Origin: a virus
Length of the DNA stretch: 28,928 bases
Strand: one strand, 5' to 3'
Virus record (IMG/VR): IMGVR_UViG_3300020175_000031
Coordinates: 1 to 28,928 of that record
The notes below the pieces were generated by a model, which saw only the letters and a program-made list of their open reading frames with translations, ran no database searches and was not told the DNA's origin. A program made the position numbers and the translations under genes. This document shows, piece after piece, positions 12,709-21,569 of the stretch; position 1 is the stretch's first letter; each line of letters begins with the position of its first letter.

Positions 12709-13046
12709 TAATTAGTACTTGCTCTTCTAGTTCTACTAATTTTATTTATAGTATTTTGTATTTCTAAACGAGTAGTTTTTATTTGTAAAGATATGTCAGC
12801 AACATATTGCATTCTTACTCTACCTGTTTTGTCCATAATAACAATTACAGGTACAGCCATAATAGATTTCTGTACATCTTTAGGTTGATCTTTTAAATAA
12901 CTGAATTTTACAGTAGCTCCTGTAATGTCACTTAAATCATAATTATTCTTTTTGTTCCACTCTGCATTAATTTGCAAGACAGTTACGTCTTGACTATATA
13001 CAGATGCCGCAACCAATACACATATCGCACATAATAATTTTTTCAT
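12708..13046 (-). CDS. Secreted thioredoxin-fold protein lacking CXXC
   Basis: The first 18 residues form a signal peptide (MKKLLCAICVLVAASVYS, cleavage near SQD). The mature part follows a thioredoxin layout: a strand VTVLQINAEW, the active-site position occupied by NKKNN instead of CGPC, and the cis-proline loop with its strand (MAVPVIVIMDKTGRV). Without the cysteines it cannot be a redox enzyme, so a periplasmic binding or chaperone role near the lysis genes is more likely. It couples by ATGA to the upstream membrane gene and by TAATG to the endolysin. Confidence 0.65.
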   Translation of the reverse strand: MKKLLCAICVLVAASVYSQDVTVLQINAEWNKKNNYDLSDITGATVKFSYLKDQPKDVQKSIMAVPVIVIMDKTGRVRMQYVADISLQIKTTRLEIQNTINKISRTRRASTN

Positions 13047-13321
13047 TTACTGATTATTTCAAATAGCTTGTCGTCTATTTTCTTTAAAGCATCAGAGTTT
13101 TCTTCTACTTTAGTGCCAGTATTCATAATAGTTTCTCTAATTAACTGATCTTTTAAATCATACTCAGTTCTACTAATTTCTGGTTCTGGCAATAATTTAG
13201 CTTCTTCAATATCCGCTTGTAAAGCAAACCACATACCTATAAGAGCAGATAATCCAACTCCTATAGCTATAAGTGTTTTAATACTAATTTCAAACTTACT
13301 ATCCTCACTTATTTCTTTCAT
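13043..13321 (-). CDS. Single-pass membrane protein in the lysis cassette, 92 residues
   Basis: A polar N-terminus (MKEISEDSKFEIS) leads into one membrane helix (LIAIGVGLSALIGMWFAL, about residues 17-34). A 58-residue mostly helical, charged domain then follows, likely in the periplasm. I chose ATG 13321 because it overlaps the upstream stop by ATGA; a longer reading would begin with GTG inside the upstream gene. The topology would suit an inner-membrane spanin-like or lysis-regulating subunit, but there is no diagnostic motif. Confidence 0.65.
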   Translation of the reverse strand: MKEISEDSKFEISIKTLIAIGVGLSALIGMWFALQADIEEAKLLPEPEISRTEYDLKDQLIRETIMNTGTKVEENSDALKKIDDKLFEIISK

Positions 13322-13458
13322 AATTTCTTTGTCTTTTGAATAGTATAAGTTATCGTGCAGATTAATAATATAATTTTTAGCCACACTTCTACTTCAGTTA
13401 ATGATATAAAAAAAGCAACTGAATTAAAAAAGTATATTTTTAAATCTGCAAAACCCAT
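13318..13458 (-). CDS. 46-residue membrane peptide, holin-like
   Basis: This is an ATG-started ORF from 13458. An amphipathic N-terminal half (MGFADLKIYFFNSVAFFISL) is followed by a membrane helix (VWLKIILLICTITYTI) and a basic end (QKTKKL). The last bases overlap the next gene's ATG as ATGA. This shape resembles small phage membrane peptides found beside lysis genes, and it could be a holin or antiholin acting with the 3TM protein. The length alone would make it doubtful, but the hydrophobic profile and the coupling support it. Confidence 0.65.
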   Translation of the reverse strand: MGFADLKIYFFNSVAFFISLTEVEVWLKIILLICTITYTIQKTKKL

Positions 13459-13462
13459 AGTA

Positions 13463-13717
13463 TTATTTCTCTTCTGGTATCTCTTCGTAAGAACCGTCTT
13501 CTAAATTAACTGAAATCTTACCATATTGTTCCTCAAGCTCTTTCTTTAGTTCTATTTGAGATTCTTCTAGTTTTTTTAACTCATCTAGTTGAGCTTCTTT
13601 TGACTTCTCTAGGTTAATCTTTTGAATAGAAATTGCACCCATATTAGAAACAACTTGATTAATTTTAGCTTGACTTTCTTGTAATGATTTTAATTGTTCT
13701 TCTGTAATTTTTGACAT
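13463..13717 (-). CDS. Coiled-coil protein, 84 residues
   Basis: This is almost entirely an amphipathic helix (KITEEQLKSLQESQAKINQV, then QLDELKKLEESQIELKKELE) with a C-terminal motif EEQYGKISVNLEDGSY. The EEQ-x-YGK-x-S-x-N-x-EDG ending is one I associate with conserved small proteins in flavobacterial and marine phages; no function is known to me. It is the first gene after a short gap holding a TACATTTG promoter-like box and may start the lysis transcript. Confidence 0.7.
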   Translation of the reverse strand: MSKITEEQLKSLQESQAKINQVVSNMGAISIQKINLEKSKEAQLDELKKLEESQIELKKELEEQYGKISVNLEDGSYEEIPEEK

Positions 13718-13741
13718 TATATTAAATTTAAAGTTATATTA

Positions 13742-13749
13742 CAAATGTA
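13742..13749 (-). promoter_or_regulatory. Candidate promoter -7 box before the lysis cassette
   Basis: The minus strand reads TACATTTG 25 bases upstream of the ATG at 13717, in the only gap before the lysis genes. No TTG lies at 19-20 bases upstream (the nearest are 12 and 25), so it is either an activator-dependent promoter or not a promoter. The core TACATTTGTAA is shared with the palindrome at 2893-2910. Confidence 0.35.
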
Positions 13750-13757
13750 GTATTTTT

Positions 13758-14282
13758 TTAACAACTTCCAGTTGCAATTATTAATCCATTGTTTCCAACT
13801 TGCATCCATGAACCACTTGCCGATCCGCTAGTATTATATATAGCATAGTAACCAGCAGTTGCAACAGTTGTTCCAGTTTGTGTGGTATATGCTGTATATA
13901 TATTCAAAGAACTTGGCACTAAATTATTAGCATCATCATGATAATAAGTGTCAAACACAATAGCTATTGGACAAGCACTTTGATATGATGAACTGTTATA
14001 ATTATACATGAATGCAGTTCTAGGTGGGTTTTGATCGTATAAACTAAATTCAGACATACCCAATGGATTTTGCCCATCTGGTCGGTTAGTTATTGGATTT
14101 GCTAATGCAACTGCTGGATATGAATTACCAGAGCCACTTGTATTACCACCAGATAATCTTTGTATATCTGACATATAAATTGGTGATGTAATAGCAAAAC
14201 TTGATGTATAGCCAGCTCCAGTTCTTTCACGAGCTGTTTTAAGCATTGTAATTTCATCATTTGCTACATTAGGACAAGCCAT
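13758..14282 (-). CDS. Probable virion (tail-associated) protein, 174 residues
   Basis: The protein is rich in S, T, G, N and Y, with few charged residues, typical of beta-structured tail or decoration proteins. A segment NPLGMSEFSLYDQNPP (about residues 72-87) resembles the -MSEF-xYD- pattern seen in tail-region proteins of Bacteroidota phages. The C-terminal half has many short Thr/Ala/Gly strands. It follows the fibre genes by 9 bases. A receptor-binding or fibre-tip role is possible. Confidence 0.6.
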   Translation of the reverse strand: MACPNVANDEITMLKTARERTGAGYTSSFAITSPIYMSDIQRLSGGNTSGSGNSYPAVALANPITNRPDGQNPLGMSEFSLYDQNPPRTAFMYNYNSSSYQSACPIAIVFDTYYHDDANNLVPSSLNIYTAYTTQTGTTVATAGYYAIYNTSGSASGSWMQVGNNGLIIATGSC

Positions 14283-14291
14283 AATTTATAA

Positions 14292-14645
14292 TTATTCTGC
14301 TGGTGGTGGTGTAGGTTCTGGCGGTGCCCAAGGCATAGGAGCATCGTTATCTGTTGGAGTTATTTTTTCATTTATTTGTTTCAAAACAACCTCGTTTGGA
14401 TGATCCATATTGTAAATAGATTGTACCCAAGCAATAACCTCATCTTCTGTTAAATCAGCTAATGGTGTAAATTGATCTGGATTTGGATTGCCTATTGGTA
14501 TTGCACCATTAAATGTGCCAGATTCCTCAGAATCAGAATCAGTACCAGTATATTCAAATTGTACGTTAGTTACAACATCAGTTAATCCATCCAATGATGG
14601 TGCCATTTTCATAGCGGTAATTTTCCAAGTGTATGTTATATTCAT
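14292..14645 (-). CDS. Conserved marine-phage tail-region protein, 117 residues
   Basis: The protein starts MNITYTWKITAMKMAPSLDGL, continues with alternating hydrophobics typical of beta strands (VVTNVQFEYTGTDSD..., GTFNGAIPI), then an acidic helix (LTEDEVIAWVQSIY), and ends in a Pro-rich tail (APPEPTPPPAE). The N-terminal ITY(T/E)W pattern resembles small proteins that sit next to tail fibres in marine phages, possibly a fibre-attached or assembly protein. It starts 12 bases after the fibre gene. Confidence 0.65.
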   Translation of the reverse strand: MNITYTWKITAMKMAPSLDGLTDVVTNVQFEYTGTDSDSEESGTFNGAIPIGNPNPDQFTPLADLTEDEVIAWVQSIYNMDHPNEVVLKQINEKITPTDNDAPMPWAPPEPTPPPAE

Positions 14646-14657
14646 ATTGCAAATTTA

Positions 14658-17600
14658 TTAATTATTTTTTAATGTTTTTATCTCTTGTTTTAAATTATCA
14701 ATTTCGGTTTTTAAATCTTTTATAGCTTCTATAAATACACCAGCCATATTGCCATAAGCAACAGAATATTTATCATCATTATCTTTTGTAACTACTTCTG
14801 GCAACACCTCTAAAACCTCTTGAGCTATAACACCAACCTTAGTTGATTTATCTTTAATATCTTTTCTATTATAACTAACACCTCTAAGTTTTGTTACCTT
14901 TTCTAAAGCATTATCAATAGTTACAATATTCTCTTTTACTCTCCGATCAGAAAATGCAATTACATCACTTGTAGCTCTTATTGTACCGCCAACATCTAAA
15001 TGATAACTAGCATCAGTACCCCCTTTTAAAATTGCTACATAACCATTATCAGCTCTTGATTCCATTACATAACCGACACTATTCATATTATTATATAAAT
15101 AAAACCCATTGTTTCTACCAACTAGTTCCCAAGTATTGTTAGCACTTTGATCTTGAAATTGTATTATATTTCCATTGCCTGAACTTTGTTGTTTTAAATA
15201 TAAAACTCTTGATGAACTATTAGATTTTATAGTAGCCGCATTTCTAACATCAATGTTATATAAAACACTTGTAGCATTTGGATCAGCATAATATGTTGTA
15301 TCATCTTTGTCATAAAATATTGGTGCCCTTACATCTGTATCACTACTTAATCGAACTGTTGATAATACTTGATCACCATATACTCTAAATATATGATTTT
15401 CACCCCATTGACCTATGGTAACAAAATTATTATTACTGCCAGATGCTGTCCAATAATATCCTATATACCCAGCATTTTTAGTACTATGTGCTTTACCAAT
15501 AACAAGTATATTGGATTGACCACTTGTCATGTTTGCAGTTATACTCTCAATAGTATGAATATATGTTGAGGATGTAGGACAATTAATTGCTAATGCTGGG
15601 TTAACGGCAGTTCCAGTACTAGATGTTTGTAATCTACCTTGTACGTTTAAAGATATACCAGTTGCCGATGCATCTAAATAATAAGCAGTATTATCCGCAT
15701 CATAAAATATTGGTGCCCTTGATGAACCAGATGCAAAAGCATTACCAGCATTATCATTATACCATCTTCTTGTTCCTTTTCCACCAGCTGTACCAGCTGT
15801 ACCAGTTGTTGTCCAATGTTCTACATTACCATTGTTTTTATCAAACCTTACGTAACAACCATATCCAGAATTATATGCCCTACCATAATATTGTCCACTT
15901 ACGTTAATATTACCACCAATACCAGCACTATTGTAAGTAATTCCAGGTTCAGAAACCCAACTAGTTAATGCGCCACTATTGACAATATCGGTTGAACTAT
16001 GTTGATAGTTTATGTGTACTCTAGCGGTACCATGTCCGCCTTGTACAACTATTTTTCCAGCTGTTGAAATTGATGTTGTTGTACTAGCAAAATCCGCATA
16101 ATAACTAGTATTAGCATTATCATAAAAAATTGGTGATCTCATTTGATAATATGCGTAAGTAATTCTATCAGTATCAACCCTAAATGATTCAGTAGATGTA
16201 CCATTAAATACTTTAAATCTAGCCGCATTATAATAACCAAAGTAAAAATCATTGCTATTAAATGCATCAAAATGAAAATGACCACTTAATATCATTCTAC
16301 CATTTCCATTAGTTGTTGTTATATATGCGTTAGCATTTATATTACCAGCCGCAGTTATTGCATTTAAATTACTTGTTGCGTGTGGATCACTGTAATAAGC
16401 AGTATTATTGGCATCATAAACCCTAGTTGAATATAAATCTCTTGTTGTTGGTGAGCCAGTATTTGCACCATAAACTGGGATTCCTCTCCATCCAGAATAG
16501 TTGTCATTATTCCATTGGGTTTTATATGCTAAATCTCCAGTATGAGCGGAATATAATTGGAATGAATGATTTGCGGTTCTAGTACTTAATACTGATCCAT
16601 AAGTATAAACACCAGATGGTGAATTTGTATAACTACCTATTGCATTATATTGTGTTACTGTAAATTGACCAGAACTTGCAACTAAATTTTGCCAATCAGA
16701 TTGATTACCAGTTGAATTTATACAACCCACATTAGTGTTGTCGTTTCTTGCTGTAATTGATAATCTATTTATTACACTCGAATCATCTGCATGAATAAAA
16801 TAATTAGTGTTATTTGAATCATAAAATATTGGTGCCCTTACATCTGTATTGTTGTATAATGTACCTCTAGTATCTATAGAATAAGCTGGTGATCCACCGC
16901 CATACACACCCCAGTCACCTGCTGATCCAATCCCTATTCTACCATTGTTTTTAAACATCATATATGTAACACCACTATAACCAGAAATACCATTATGTGG
17001 GTTGTAATTAGTGTTTCCTAAACTTGTATCACTATAACCAATTTGCATATCTTCGCCAGTTCCACCACCACCAATTAACCATTGTCTGCCACTTAAACCA
17101 TTATAAGTAAATTGTATTGTTGGACCATGGTTAGCATTTGTTGTAGTAGTATGATTTAAATGTACACATGGATATTGACCAGTTACCGCTAATATAGGTC
17201 GTTTATTTGTATCTTGTAAACTATAAGGTAATGCGATACTGCTTTGACCAGCTATAATTTGAGAACCATAACTACCAGTTGTACCAGAAACATTAAAAGT
17301 ATATTGTTGTTGACTTCCGCCAGTACCATCATAATAAAAAGCTGTGTTATTTGAATCGTAGAATATTTGTGATCTAACATCTGTGTTTACAAGAAGATTG
17401 CTTCTTGTAATATTTACTTGACCATTTTGCAGTATGTTCATTGCTGTTTTAGAACCTGTTGCATAACTATTTGTTGTAGAAAAATACATTTTAGTACCAT
17501 AACTACCATCTGATCTTACATATATACCAGCTTGAGCATTAGCGCCACCACCAGAATCAGAAGCACCAAATGTTATAGCACCGCCAGCATGGTCAGTTGC

Positions 17601-20600
17601 TTCATCTGGATCAAGATGCAATGAACCAGTACCAGTACCTTGAGTTGTTTCATCCCAAACTTGACCTTCATTAATTACAAATTTACCAGTAATTGATGCG
17701 TTAGATGACATTCCTGATGTAAATACTCTTTGATTTTCCCAGTAAAGAATACCATCAGTTCTCATCTCTAAGAATTTTCCAACCACTCCGCTAATATGAA
17801 ATGCAATACCAGTAGTTGTTGTACTAAAAGATTCGGTCCAAAGTGCCGCAGTAGTATAATTGTTGTTTGTTTGACTTTTTCTAGCTTTTAAAAATGGTGA
17901 TACTGTTGTTCCAGTAAATGTTGTATTGTTTATAGGTGCATAATAACTTCCTTGTTCCCCATCTAATAAATCAGCATCTAAACCAGAACCAATACCATCA
18001 GTTGTTGAGGTCCAAACCTCTGCCCAAGCACTCCATGCACTAGCAGAATCGTTCATTCCTCTAACATACATTCCAGTACCAGTTCTTTCATGTGCTAACT
18101 GTAAACCAAAACCTGCACTTCCTTTATCATTCCCAATAGCTATCATTGTTCCATAATCAAATGGTGGTGGATTTGTTGAATTTGTTCGTGTGTTGTATAA
18201 GTTATAAAAACCTGATCTATCTATATTATCAAAATTTTGCGCACCTGATAGCATTATTGGATGTGCTTCAAAACTAGCATCAAAAAATATTTGACCAGTT
18301 GCAGTATCTGCAACATTACTTCTTAAAAATTCTGATGAATCAATATTATCTAATAAAGCCGCATTACTAGCTGTACCAGTTAAAGGACCTATAAAACTAG
18401 CCGCAGTTACTGAGCCAACAACATATAAATCATCTAAAAACTTAGATTCACCACCTATAAATAATTGTTCTGCTGTTGAATCCCATTTTATATTTGCATC
18501 ATCTGCAACAGTATTGCCAAAATAAAGATTAACATTATCAGCCATTTGAATTGACCTACCGAAAATAACTCTGCTATCACCACCATCAACTCTAAAATAT
18601 TCAACTAAACCGCCAGAACCATTATCCGATCTAAACGATATGTTTTTATCATCTGCTAATTGATCAATATATAAATCACCAGTTGCATTTCTAAAAAAAG
18701 TATCTGTTCCATTATGATATATCCAAGCATCACCACCAGTTCCATTACCTATTTCTAAGTAAACATCATCATTAAGTTTTAAATTGCCAGTCATTGTATC
18801 ACCAGCTTTTAGTACATTTAAACTAGCTGCTCCTGTTACACTACCAGTTAAATCACCAGTTACATCACCAGTTAAATCACCAGTTACGTTTCCAGTAACA
18901 TTGCCAGTTACATTACCAGTCAAATCACCAGTTACATTACCAGTTACATTTCCAGTAACATTACCAGTAACATTTCCAGTTAACGCACCTATTAAAGTTC
19001 CAGTTTGAAATGTTCCATTATTAGAGGGTGTGCCATCCGCAGAATAGCTACCCCAATTTAAATATCCATTTCTTGGCATCCAAAGTGAATTTGAAACTAC
19101 ACCACCCCAATGAAAGTTTAGATTTGGCGAATATTTATTATCTGTTTCAGTTGATCCTACATTACCACGTTCTAAAATAGATATTGCTGAGTTTTGCCAG
19201 TCATCATTATTTGTTGATCCCCCTAAAACAGTTTCAAAAGATGACATACCACCTAAAAAAGTTCCAGTTGTTCCATTAAAATTACTAGCACGCAAAGTGC
19301 CACTAAAATAACCATCTTTAAAAGCTAAAGCAGTACTAAACCCAATATCTGTATCGTTATGTGTTTCTGGATAAATATGCTTATTTAAATCTACATTAAA
19401 CACATGAGTACCACCAGCAAAAAATTTCATGTTATTATTGGTTGCTTTTAATGCTTCTGGAAAATTAATACTACCTTTAACAGTTGCATTACCACTAGTT
19501 TGTGCAACTTCAAATAGTTTAGCAATATCTGTTGTGTCGTAAACATGAAAAGCATTTGTTGCGCTAGCACCAATACCACCAGTACCGCTTACATTTGTAC
19601 CATCATTTCTGCCTAATACAATTTGAATATCTGATGATGTTGTTTGAAATTCAGCACCATAACTAAAAACTTTATTAGCTATTGTTTGACCTAAAGCAAA
19701 TTCAGCATTATTATTGCCAAAAGAACCAAGTTGTAAATCTTGAACAACTGACAAATCATTTAAAAATTTACTTGATCCATTTATAAATAATTGACTGGCT
19801 GTTGAATCGTATTTTATACTAGGTGATCCAGCACCAGAGCCAAATATTAATGGCACATTATCATTAAGCTGAGTTGTTACAGTTATAACATTTCTGTTAA
19901 TATTGCCATCTATTCTAAAGTATTCTGTAATATCACCAATACCATTATCTGATTTAAATATTATCTTTTTATCGTTGCTGTTATTTTGTATTATAAGTTC
20001 ACCATTTATATTATCAATATAGCCATCTGTGCCATCATGATATATTTCTAGGTCGCTATCAGTACCTAAAAAAACCTTTTGATCATCTGCCATTATAATA
20101 TCATTAGCACCAGATGTATTACCAACCCCTAAAACATTACTTAATGATTGTGCTGGAACTATATTATCATCAACATATTTTTTAGATGCTGCATGAGCAT
20201 CTGCTGTTGGTGTTTCTGGAATAGTTAATTGACCAACAAATGTACCAGTACTAGAAACATGAAAAGTACCATCTACATCTAGGGTATGAGTAGGTACTGC
20301 AAATGGATCAGTATTACCTATAATAACTTTTGGTTGATTTGTTCCAGTATTATGAATAGCTAAAACATTAACATAATTACTTCCTGAGTTTGCACTAAAA
20401 GTTAATGCACCTTTATTCTCACTTGCATCAATTATTCTTGAATATATACCAGAATAACTTTTTACACTAGTATTAGCATCATTACGACCTCTAAATTCTA
20501 CAACACCCAAAGTGTCATTATCTGCTGTTGCTCCAGCATTTCTATATAAAACTAAATCTGGTGCTGATGCCGCTGTTGTGTCTGTACCAACTAACAACAT

Positions 20601-21383
20601 ATTTTCTGCTGTTGAGCTTGATGTTGATTGTATTACTGGTGCTGTTGAGCTTGAAAAAATTGCTTGTGTTCCAGTAATATTACCAAATGTTACATTACTA
20701 TCAGTAGCAACAGCTTGACCAATAGCAATTTCGCCATTAGTTATCGTAACTCCAGTTCCCTCAGTAAAACTAGCTCTGGCTCTAGTTGTTGTAAAATATA
20801 AATTAGTTGATCCCTCACTTAAATCATCAGTATCATGGTTAGATAATGAGCTAACAGTTCCAGTAACATTACCTTCTAAATTAGCTACAAGAGTACCAAC
20901 TGTATATCCTGTACCTCCAGTATTAACTACCGTAGTAGGTTCAGTAGAAGTGCCTATAAATAGTTTAAACTTGTTATCGTCAGCATCGTTAAATAAACCT
21001 TTGTATTTAGTTACAGCAGATTCAACATACTGTCCAAAATAACCTATGTCTAAACTGTTGCCAGCATTATTTCTTGCTAGTTTTATTAATGGGTCCTCAG
21101 TAGCTAAATCCTCTACATCTAAATATGTAAGAGTACCGCTAACTGTAAGATTACCACTTACTATTAAATTGCCACCTATCTTAGCATCAGAATTAACATG
21201 AAGATCATATCCTATAGTTGGAGTTACACCAATTCCTATTTGTGTAGTAGATACAAAGAAAGGTGAATTATTACCAAAACCATCAGTTAATTGCTTAGCA
21301 CCAATAGTTATATTTCCATTATCGCTAAACTTAACGAGTGATTCGTAAGTATCTTTTATTTTAGTATTCGAAAGTGATGCCAT
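14658..21383 (-). CDS. Giant tail fibre with C-terminal S74 self-cleaving chaperone
   Basis: This protein of 2241 residues is likely the receptor-binding fibre. An N-terminal marine-phage-type region (SGNLTVSGTLTYLDVEDLAT..., HDTDDLSEGSTNLYFTTTRA) is followed by two copies of a YHDGTD...EYFR(I/V)DG module (about residues 431-505 and 866-945). The copies flank thirteen (N/D)(V/L)TG repeats (about 797-850). A DLLDG motif lies near 1140, and six R-x-xIFYD-x-NT-x-YY-type modules lie between about 1335 and 2040. The C-terminal 97 residues are an S74 intramolecular chaperone with FSDRRVKENI, where S2145 and K2150 form the expected dyad that cuts the chaperone off after trimer folding. The start shares a base with the upstream stop. 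Confidence 0.9.
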   Translation of the reverse strand: MASLSNTKIKDTYESLVKFSDNGNITIGAKQLTDGFGNNSPFFVSTTQIGIGVTPTIGYDLHVNSDAKIGGNLIVSGNLTVSGTLTYLDVEDLATEDPLIKLARNNAGNSLDIGYFGQYVESAVTKYKGLFNDADDNKFKLFIGTSTEPTTVVNTGGTGYTVGTLVANLEGNVTGTVSSLSNHDTDDLSEGSTNLYFTTTRARASFTEGTGVTITNGEIAIGQAVATDSNVTFGNITGTQAIFSSSTAPVIQSTSSSTAENMLLVGTDTTAASAPDLVLYRNAGATADNDTLGVVEFRGRNDANTSVKSYSGIYSRIIDASENKGALTFSANSGSNYVNVLAIHNTGTNQPKVIIGNTDPFAVPTHTLDVDGTFHVSSTGTFVGQLTIPETPTADAHAASKKYVDDNIVPAQSLSNVLGVGNTSGANDIIMADDQKVFLGTDSDLEIYHDGTDGYIDNINGELIIQNNSNDKKIIFKSDNGIGDITEYFRIDGNINRNVITVTTQLNDNVPLIFGSGAGSPSIKYDSTASQLFINGSSKFLNDLSVVQDLQLGSFGNNNAEFALGQTIANKVFSYGAEFQTTSSDIQIVLGRNDGTNVSGTGGIGASATNAFHVYDTTDIAKLFEVAQTSGNATVKGSINFPEALKATNNNMKFFAGGTHVFNVDLNKHIYPETHNDTDIGFSTALAFKDGYFSGTLRASNFNGTTGTFLGGMSSFETVLGGSTNNDDWQNSAISILERGNVGSTETDNKYSPNLNFHWGGVVSNSLWMPRNGYLNWGSYSADGTPSNNGTFQTGTLIGALTGNVTGNVTGNVTGNVTGDLTGNVTGNVTGNVTGDLTGDVTGDLTGSVTGAASLNVLKAGDTMTGNLKLNDDVYLEIGNGTGGDAWIYHNGTDTFFRNATGDLYIDQLADDKNISFRSDNGSGGLVEYFRVDGGDSRVIFGRSIQMADNVNLYFGNTVADDANIKWDSTAEQLFIGGESKFLDDLYVVGSVTAASFIGPLTGTASNAALLDNIDSSEFLRSNVADTATGQIFFDASFEAHPIMLSGAQNFDNIDRSGFYNLYNTRTNSTNPPPFDYGTMIAIGNDKGSAGFGLQLAHERTGTGMYVRGMNDSASAWSAWAEVWTSTTDGIGSGLDADLLDGEQGSYYAPINNTTFTGTTVSPFLKARKSQTNNNYTTAALWTESFSTTTTGIAFHISGVVGKFLEMRTDGILYWENQRVFTSGMSSNASITGKFVINEGQVWDETTQGTGTGSLHLDPDEATDHAGGAITFGASDSGGGANAQAGIYVRSDGSYGTKMYFSTTNSYATGSKTAMNILQNGQVNITRSNLLVNTDVRSQIFYDSNNTAFYYDGTGGSQQQYTFNVSGTTGSYGSQIIAGQSSIALPYSLQDTNKRPILAVTGQYPCVHLNHTTTTNANHGPTIQFTYNGLSGRQWLIGGGGTGEDMQIGYSDTSLGNTNYNPHNGISGYSGVTYMMFKNNGRIGIGSAGDWGVYGGGSPAYSIDTRGTLYNNTDVRAPIFYDSNNTNYFIHADDSSVINRLSITARNDNTNVGCINSTGNQSDWQNLVASSGQFTVTQYNAIGSYTNSPSGVYTYGSVLSTRTANHSFQLYSAHTGDLAYKTQWNNDNYSGWRGIPVYGANTGSPTTRDLYSTRVYDANNTAYYSDPHATSNLNAITAAGNINANAYITTTNGNGRMILSGHFHFDAFNSNDFYFGYYNAARFKVFNGTSTESFRVDTDRITYAYYQMRSPIFYDNANTSYYADFASTTTSISTAGKIVVQGGHGTARVHINYQHSSTDIVNSGALTSWVSEPGITYNSAGIGGNINVSGQYYGRAYNSGYGCYVRFDKNNGNVEHWTTTGTAGTAGGKGTRRWYNDNAGNAFASGSSRAPIFYDADNTAYYLDASATGISLNVQGRLQTSSTGTAVNPALAINCPTSSTYIHTIESITANMTSGQSNILVIGKAHSTKNAGYIGYYWTASGSNNNFVTIGQWGENHIFRVYGDQVLSTVRLSSDTDVRAPIFYDKDDTTYYADPNATSVLYNIDVRNAATIKSNSSSRVLYLKQQSSGNGNIIQFQDQSANNTWELVGRNNGFYLYNNMNSVGYVMESRADNGYVAILKGGTDASYHLDVGGTIRATSDVIAFSDRRVKENIVTIDNALEKVTKLRGVSYNRKDIKDKSTKVGVIAQEVLEVLPEVVTKDNDDKYSVAYGNMAGVFIEAIKDLKTEIDNLKQEIKTLKNN
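15272..17378 (-). repeat. Six IFYD-xNT-YY modules within the fibre gene
   Basis: Copies are near 17321-17390, 16789-16850, 16375-16435, 16087-16143, 15669-15723 and 15272-15335. The core reads RAPIFYDxxNTxYYxDP, for example RAPIFYDADNTAYYLD and RAPIFYDKDDTTYYAD. They are 290-530 bases apart, separating unlike beta-rich segments, so they look like recurring structural joints or short knots along the fibre. Confidence 0.75.
18837..18993 (-). repeat. 12-bp tandem repeat encoding TGNV/TGDL units
   Basis: About thirteen direct units of 12 bases encode (N/D)(V/L)TG tetrapeptides with only small third-base variation. Each unit keeps frame, so gain or loss by slippage would change fibre length without breaking it. 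Confidence 0.8.
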
Positions 21384-21490
21384 TATTCAAAACAAGTTGG
21401 TTGTGAATCGATATGTAATGTACTTTCGTTTGCTGTATCTCCAAAATTAGTGCTACAGTATATCTTTGCCCAATCTATTGTGTTTGCCAT
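21383..21490 (-). CDS. 35-residue ORF coupled to the fibre gene
   Basis: ATG 21490 gives MANTIDWAKIYCSTNFGDTA..., ending HIDSQPTCFE. The stop TAA shares its last A with the fibre ATG (TAATG), so translation of the 2241-residue fibre may depend on it. The IDWAKIYC...PTCF pattern resembles short ORFs seen before tail genes in Bacteroidota phages, in my recollection. It contains two cysteines. The function is unknown. Confidence 0.6.
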   Translation of the reverse strand: MANTIDWAKIYCSTNFGDTANESTLHIDSQPTCFE

Positions 21491-21569
21491 TCTCTTTCTT
21501 TTTTAAATACGTTAATAATTTTGTTACGTTAACCTTTTTAGGTTTGTAGTTCTTCTTTATATTACCCAT
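21453..21569 (-). CDS. 38-residue basic ORF, possible gene
   Basis: ATG 21569 gives a Lys-rich peptide (MGNIKKNYKPKKVNVTKLLT...). It overlaps the end of the connector gene by 13 bases and the 35-residue ORF by 38 bases in another frame. It fills an otherwise empty stretch in a window with few empty stretches. No family is recognised; support is by position only. Confidence 0.35.
   Translation of the reverse strand: MGNIKKNYKPKKVNVTKLLTYLKKKENGKHNRLGKDIL

Noticed and set aside
13322-13384. Longer reading of the 92-residue membrane protein
   Set aside because: It begins with GTG inside the 46-residue membrane ORF; ATG 13321 makes an ATGA junction.
18837-18993. Regular short direct repeats considered as a CRISPR array
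   Set aside because: The units are 12 bases with no unique spacers and are translated in frame within the fibre gene.
18784-19008. Plus-strand ORF rich in PVT repeats opposite the fibre gene
   Set aside because: It is the antisense image of the TGNV repeat tract; the minus-strand fibre frame is continuous and makes sense.
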